From 2-01-FULL-41-26 sp964587505 (lineage in GTDB: Bacteria > Patescibacteriota > Minisyncoccia > 2-02-FULL-40-12 > GWA2-44-9): 5,931 bases of DNA. The translations under genes and the position numbers were made by a program. Every line of letters starts with the position of its first letter. Position 1 is the first letter of the stretch. Location of the stretch: positions 1-5,931 of the forward strand of contig CAZPLD010000038.1 in the NCBI GenBank assembly GCA_964587505.1, written 5' to 3'. Shown in pieces: positions 4,519-5,931 of the stretch. Under the pieces are notes generated by a model. The model was not told where the DNA came from. It saw only the letters and a list, made by a program, of their open reading frames with translations, and made no database searches.

Positions 4519-4797
4519 ATGAATTTAATTATAAATTTTACGGGAAAGAGAGGAGAAGTGGAGTTAAAACTCCAGGATGGCGGGAGGTTGATAGACACCT
4601 TGACTTTTGATTTTGAGGCCAACTTGGACTCGGTGTTGATAGTGGCTGTTGACAAAATTCTGAAAAGGAATAGAATAGATACATCGTCTTTAAAAACAGT
4701 AAAGGTTGCTGGAAACGTCAACAAAGACAGCTCCGCTTACAAGATAGCCCAAACCTTCATCGAGGCCATAAAAGCAAGTAAACAAGCCAAATTTTAG
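4519..4797 (+). CDS. Small protein resembling the N-terminal half of TsaB (YeaZ), function uncertain
   Basis: The 92-aa product has the layout of the first subdomain of TsaB, the pseudo-ASKHA partner of TsaD in tRNA t6A synthesis. It shows a first strand (MNLIINF), a second hairpin (VELKLQDGGRLIDTLTFDF, 14-32), a helix (about 36-50, DSVLIVAVDKILKRN), a short connector with LKTVKVAGN (58-66), then a helix (about 72-86). In TsaB the segment after the connector carries GPGSFTG.R; here GNVNKDSSAYK (65-75) stands in its place and lacks that motif. TsaB is normally about 200-230 aa, so the C-terminal half is absent. The stop is clean, and no continuation in another frame was noticed downstream. It may be a reduced TsaB-like protein or an unrelated small fold; the match is by pattern only. 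ATG 4519 is chosen on the Shine-Dalgarno site. It sits alone between the accessory block and rpoB. Confidence 0.6.
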   Translation: MNLIINFTGKRGEVELKLQDGGRLIDTLTFDFEANLDSVLIVAVDKILKRNRIDTSSLKTVKVAGNVNKDSSAYKIAQTFIEAIKASKQAKF

Positions 4798-4860
4798 ACT
4801 CTTAAATGACCGTAGTCACCTGTGATTATCTAAGAATCTAACAATTTTCTGCCCCACAAA

Positions 4861-4890
4861 TTGTCCAGAATCAATCGAATAAATTAATAT
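4861..4890 (+). promoter_or_regulatory. Candidate rpoB promoter
   Basis: TTGTCC (4861-4866), an 18-nt spacer and TAATAT (4885-4890) form a plausible sigma-70 type promoter. Transcription would start near 4897, giving a leader of about 77 nt before rpoB. A weaker alternative -10, TAAAAT (4956-4961), lies 12 nt before the rpoB ATG. Confidence 0.4.
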
Positions 4891-4902
4891 AAAAAATCCG
4901 TC

Positions 4903-4927
4903 AAGCACGACAGGAGAGAGCGTGTTT
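4903..4927 (+). terminator. Leader hairpin with T-rich tail (possible attenuator of rpoB)
   Basis: AAGCACG (4903-4909) pairs with CGTGTTT (4921-4927) over 7 bp with one G-U. The 11-nt loop ACAGGAGAGAG is purine-rich. T-rich sequence with few other bases follows (4928-4944). Its position just after the candidate start site suggests an attenuator or a weak terminator for upstream transcripts. The stem is modest, so this is tentative. Confidence 0.3.
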
Positions 4928-4973
4928 GTTTTGTTTGCTTCTTTGGGGATTTTAATAAAATTTAGCCTTAGCT

Positions 4974-5931
4974 ATGGCCCGAAAAATATTTTCAAAATTT
5001 GGCATCGACCAGTTTGAAGCCCCGAATTTGGTACAGGTCCAACTGGATTCGTATAAGTGGTTTTTGGATGTTGGTTTGAGAGAATTGCTGAAGGATGTTT
5101 CTCCTACCGAAGACTGGACCGGAAAAGAACTCGAATTGCATTTTTTGGATTACAAGCTTGATGAGCCCAAGTATAAAGAACGAACCGCAATAGAAAAAAA
5201 TATCACCTACGAGGCTCCTCTGAAGGTCAAGGTTAGTTTAAGAAACAAAAGAACCGACCAATATAAAGAACAGGAATTATTCCTTTCTGATTTTCCCCTT
5301 ATGACACCGAGGGGAACTTTTATTATTAATGGAGTGGAGAGAGTTGTGATTTCCCAGCTCATCAGAAGTCCCGGCGTCTTCTTTTCAATGTCCCGCTCAT
5401 CCAGGTTCAAGAGATTTTTCGGAGCGAAGCTTATTCCTTCCCGCGGTGCATGGCTTGAATTCGAAACCGAATACAACGGAGTTATCTCCTGCAGAATAGA
5501 CAGAAAAAGAAAAGTTCCCGCAACGGCCTTGTTAAGGGCTTTTGGTATAACCAAAGACGATGAGATAAAAAAACTTTTTCAGGACGTAGATACCGATTCA
5601 AACGTTAAATATATTCTGGCCACGATATTGGCCGATCCTTCTTCAAACGAAGAAGAAGGACTGATAGAACTTTATAAGAGAATCCGCCCGGGAGATCCGG
5701 CTACTCCGGACAATGCTCGCCAGATGGTCCACAATCTATTTTTTAACGCTTCCCGGTATGACCTTTCCAAAGTTGGCCGGTTCAGGATGAACAAGAGATT
5801 CAACCAGGAACTTGCTCTGGATAAGACCGAAAACAGGATTCTGCGTAAAGAAGATATAGTTTTAATACTCAAAGAAATAATTAAACTCAACAACGATCCG
5901 TCATCGGTGCCGGACAACATAGACCACTTGG
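4974..5931 (+). CDS. rpoB: RNA polymerase beta subunit, N-terminal part (runs off window end)
   Basis: The frame from ATG 4974 is open to the last base (319 codons plus one base) and has no stop in the window. It encodes the N-terminal protrusion and lobe of RpoB, which with RpoC forms the catalytic core of RNA polymerase. Landmarks are FGIDQFEAPNLVQVQLDSY (9-27), YKER-to-TYEAPL (67-83), FPLMTPRGTFIINGVERVV (107-125), SQLIRSPGVFF (127-137), SRGAWLEFE (156-164), RIRPGDPATPDNAR (236-249) and YDLSKVGRFRMNKRF (262-276). The spacing between RGAW and RPGD is about 80 residues against roughly 170 in E. coli, so the lineage insertion found there is absent. The start is fixed by the match of residues 9-27 to the RpoB N-terminus. 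No Shine-Dalgarno site lies immediately before it. The rifampicin region and everything after it are outside the window. Confidence 0.97.
   Translation, partial: MARKIFSKFGIDQFEAPNLVQVQLDSYKWFLDVGLRELLKDVSPTEDWTGKELELHFLDYKLDEPKYKERTAIEKNITYEAPLKVKVSLRNKRTDQYKEQELFLSDFPLMTPRGTFIINGVERVVISQLIRSPGVFFSMSRSSRFKRFFGAKLIPSRGAWLEFETEYNGVISCRIDRKRKVPATALLRAFGITKDDEIKKLFQDVDTDSNVKYILATILADPSSNEEEGLIELYKRIRPGDPATPDNARQMVHNLFFNASRYDLSKVGRFRMNKRFNQELALDKTENRILRKEDIVLILKEIIKLNNDPSSVPDNIDHL

Noticed and set aside
5207..5554. Reverse-strand 115-codon open frame
   Set aside because: It is antisense to the conserved RpoB region FPLMTPRGTF...RSPGVFF.
1..5931. CRISPR array
   Set aside because: No regularly spaced repeats of 23-40 nt are present; the only long repeat is the two-copy leader 704 nt apart.

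Overview
The window reads as a piece of a small, streamlined bacterial genome, most likely Candidate Phyla Radiation (Patescibacteria), possibly Parcubacteria. The reasons are a group I intron in the 23S rRNA gene, very short or absent 5' leaders with few Shine-Dalgarno sites, an RpoB without the large insertion seen in Proteobacteria, and a very short TsaB-like protein. TAA, TAG and TGA all act as stops, so the TGA=Gly code of Absconditabacteria/Gracilibacteria is unlikely. The lineage is inferred from these traits, not from a database search. Every supported gene is on the + strand.

Region 1 (1-851) is the end of an rRNA operon. Bases 1-224 are the 3' part of a group I intron: P7 strands, a P8 hairpin, a P9 hairpin with a GNRA loop, and a terminal G. 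The intron interrupts the sarcin-ricin loop of 23S rRNA. The 23S 3' exon follows (225 to about 452). A long spacer then holds a 17-bp stem enclosing a structured insert of about 150 nt. 5S rRNA (722-837) lies inside a perfect 16-bp precursor stem.

Region 2 (852-2923) has a spacer with an inverted repeat and a strong terminator, then a probably leaderless gene for a membrane-anchored, Cys-rich exported protein of unknown function. It overlaps by 35 nt with rodA, the SEDS peptidoglycan glycosyltransferase of cell elongation.

Region 3 (2923-4323) looks like an accessory insertion. It opens with a 113-bp element with near-perfect 21-bp inverted arms. It carries a Nudix hydrolase, the wreck of a P-loop (thymidylate-kinase-like) gene reduced by internal deletion and frameshift, and a CYTH-domain (CyaB/ThTPase-type) protein. 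The Nudix and CYTH genes start just after two copies of the same 32-nt sequence, which reads as a -35/-10 promoter set 6-7 nt before the ATG.

Region 4 (4324-5931) returns to core genes. A hairpin-rich 180-nt spacer precedes a 92-aa protein that resembles only the N-terminal half of TsaB. A spacer with a candidate promoter and leader hairpin follows. The first 319 codons of rpoB then run off the window end.
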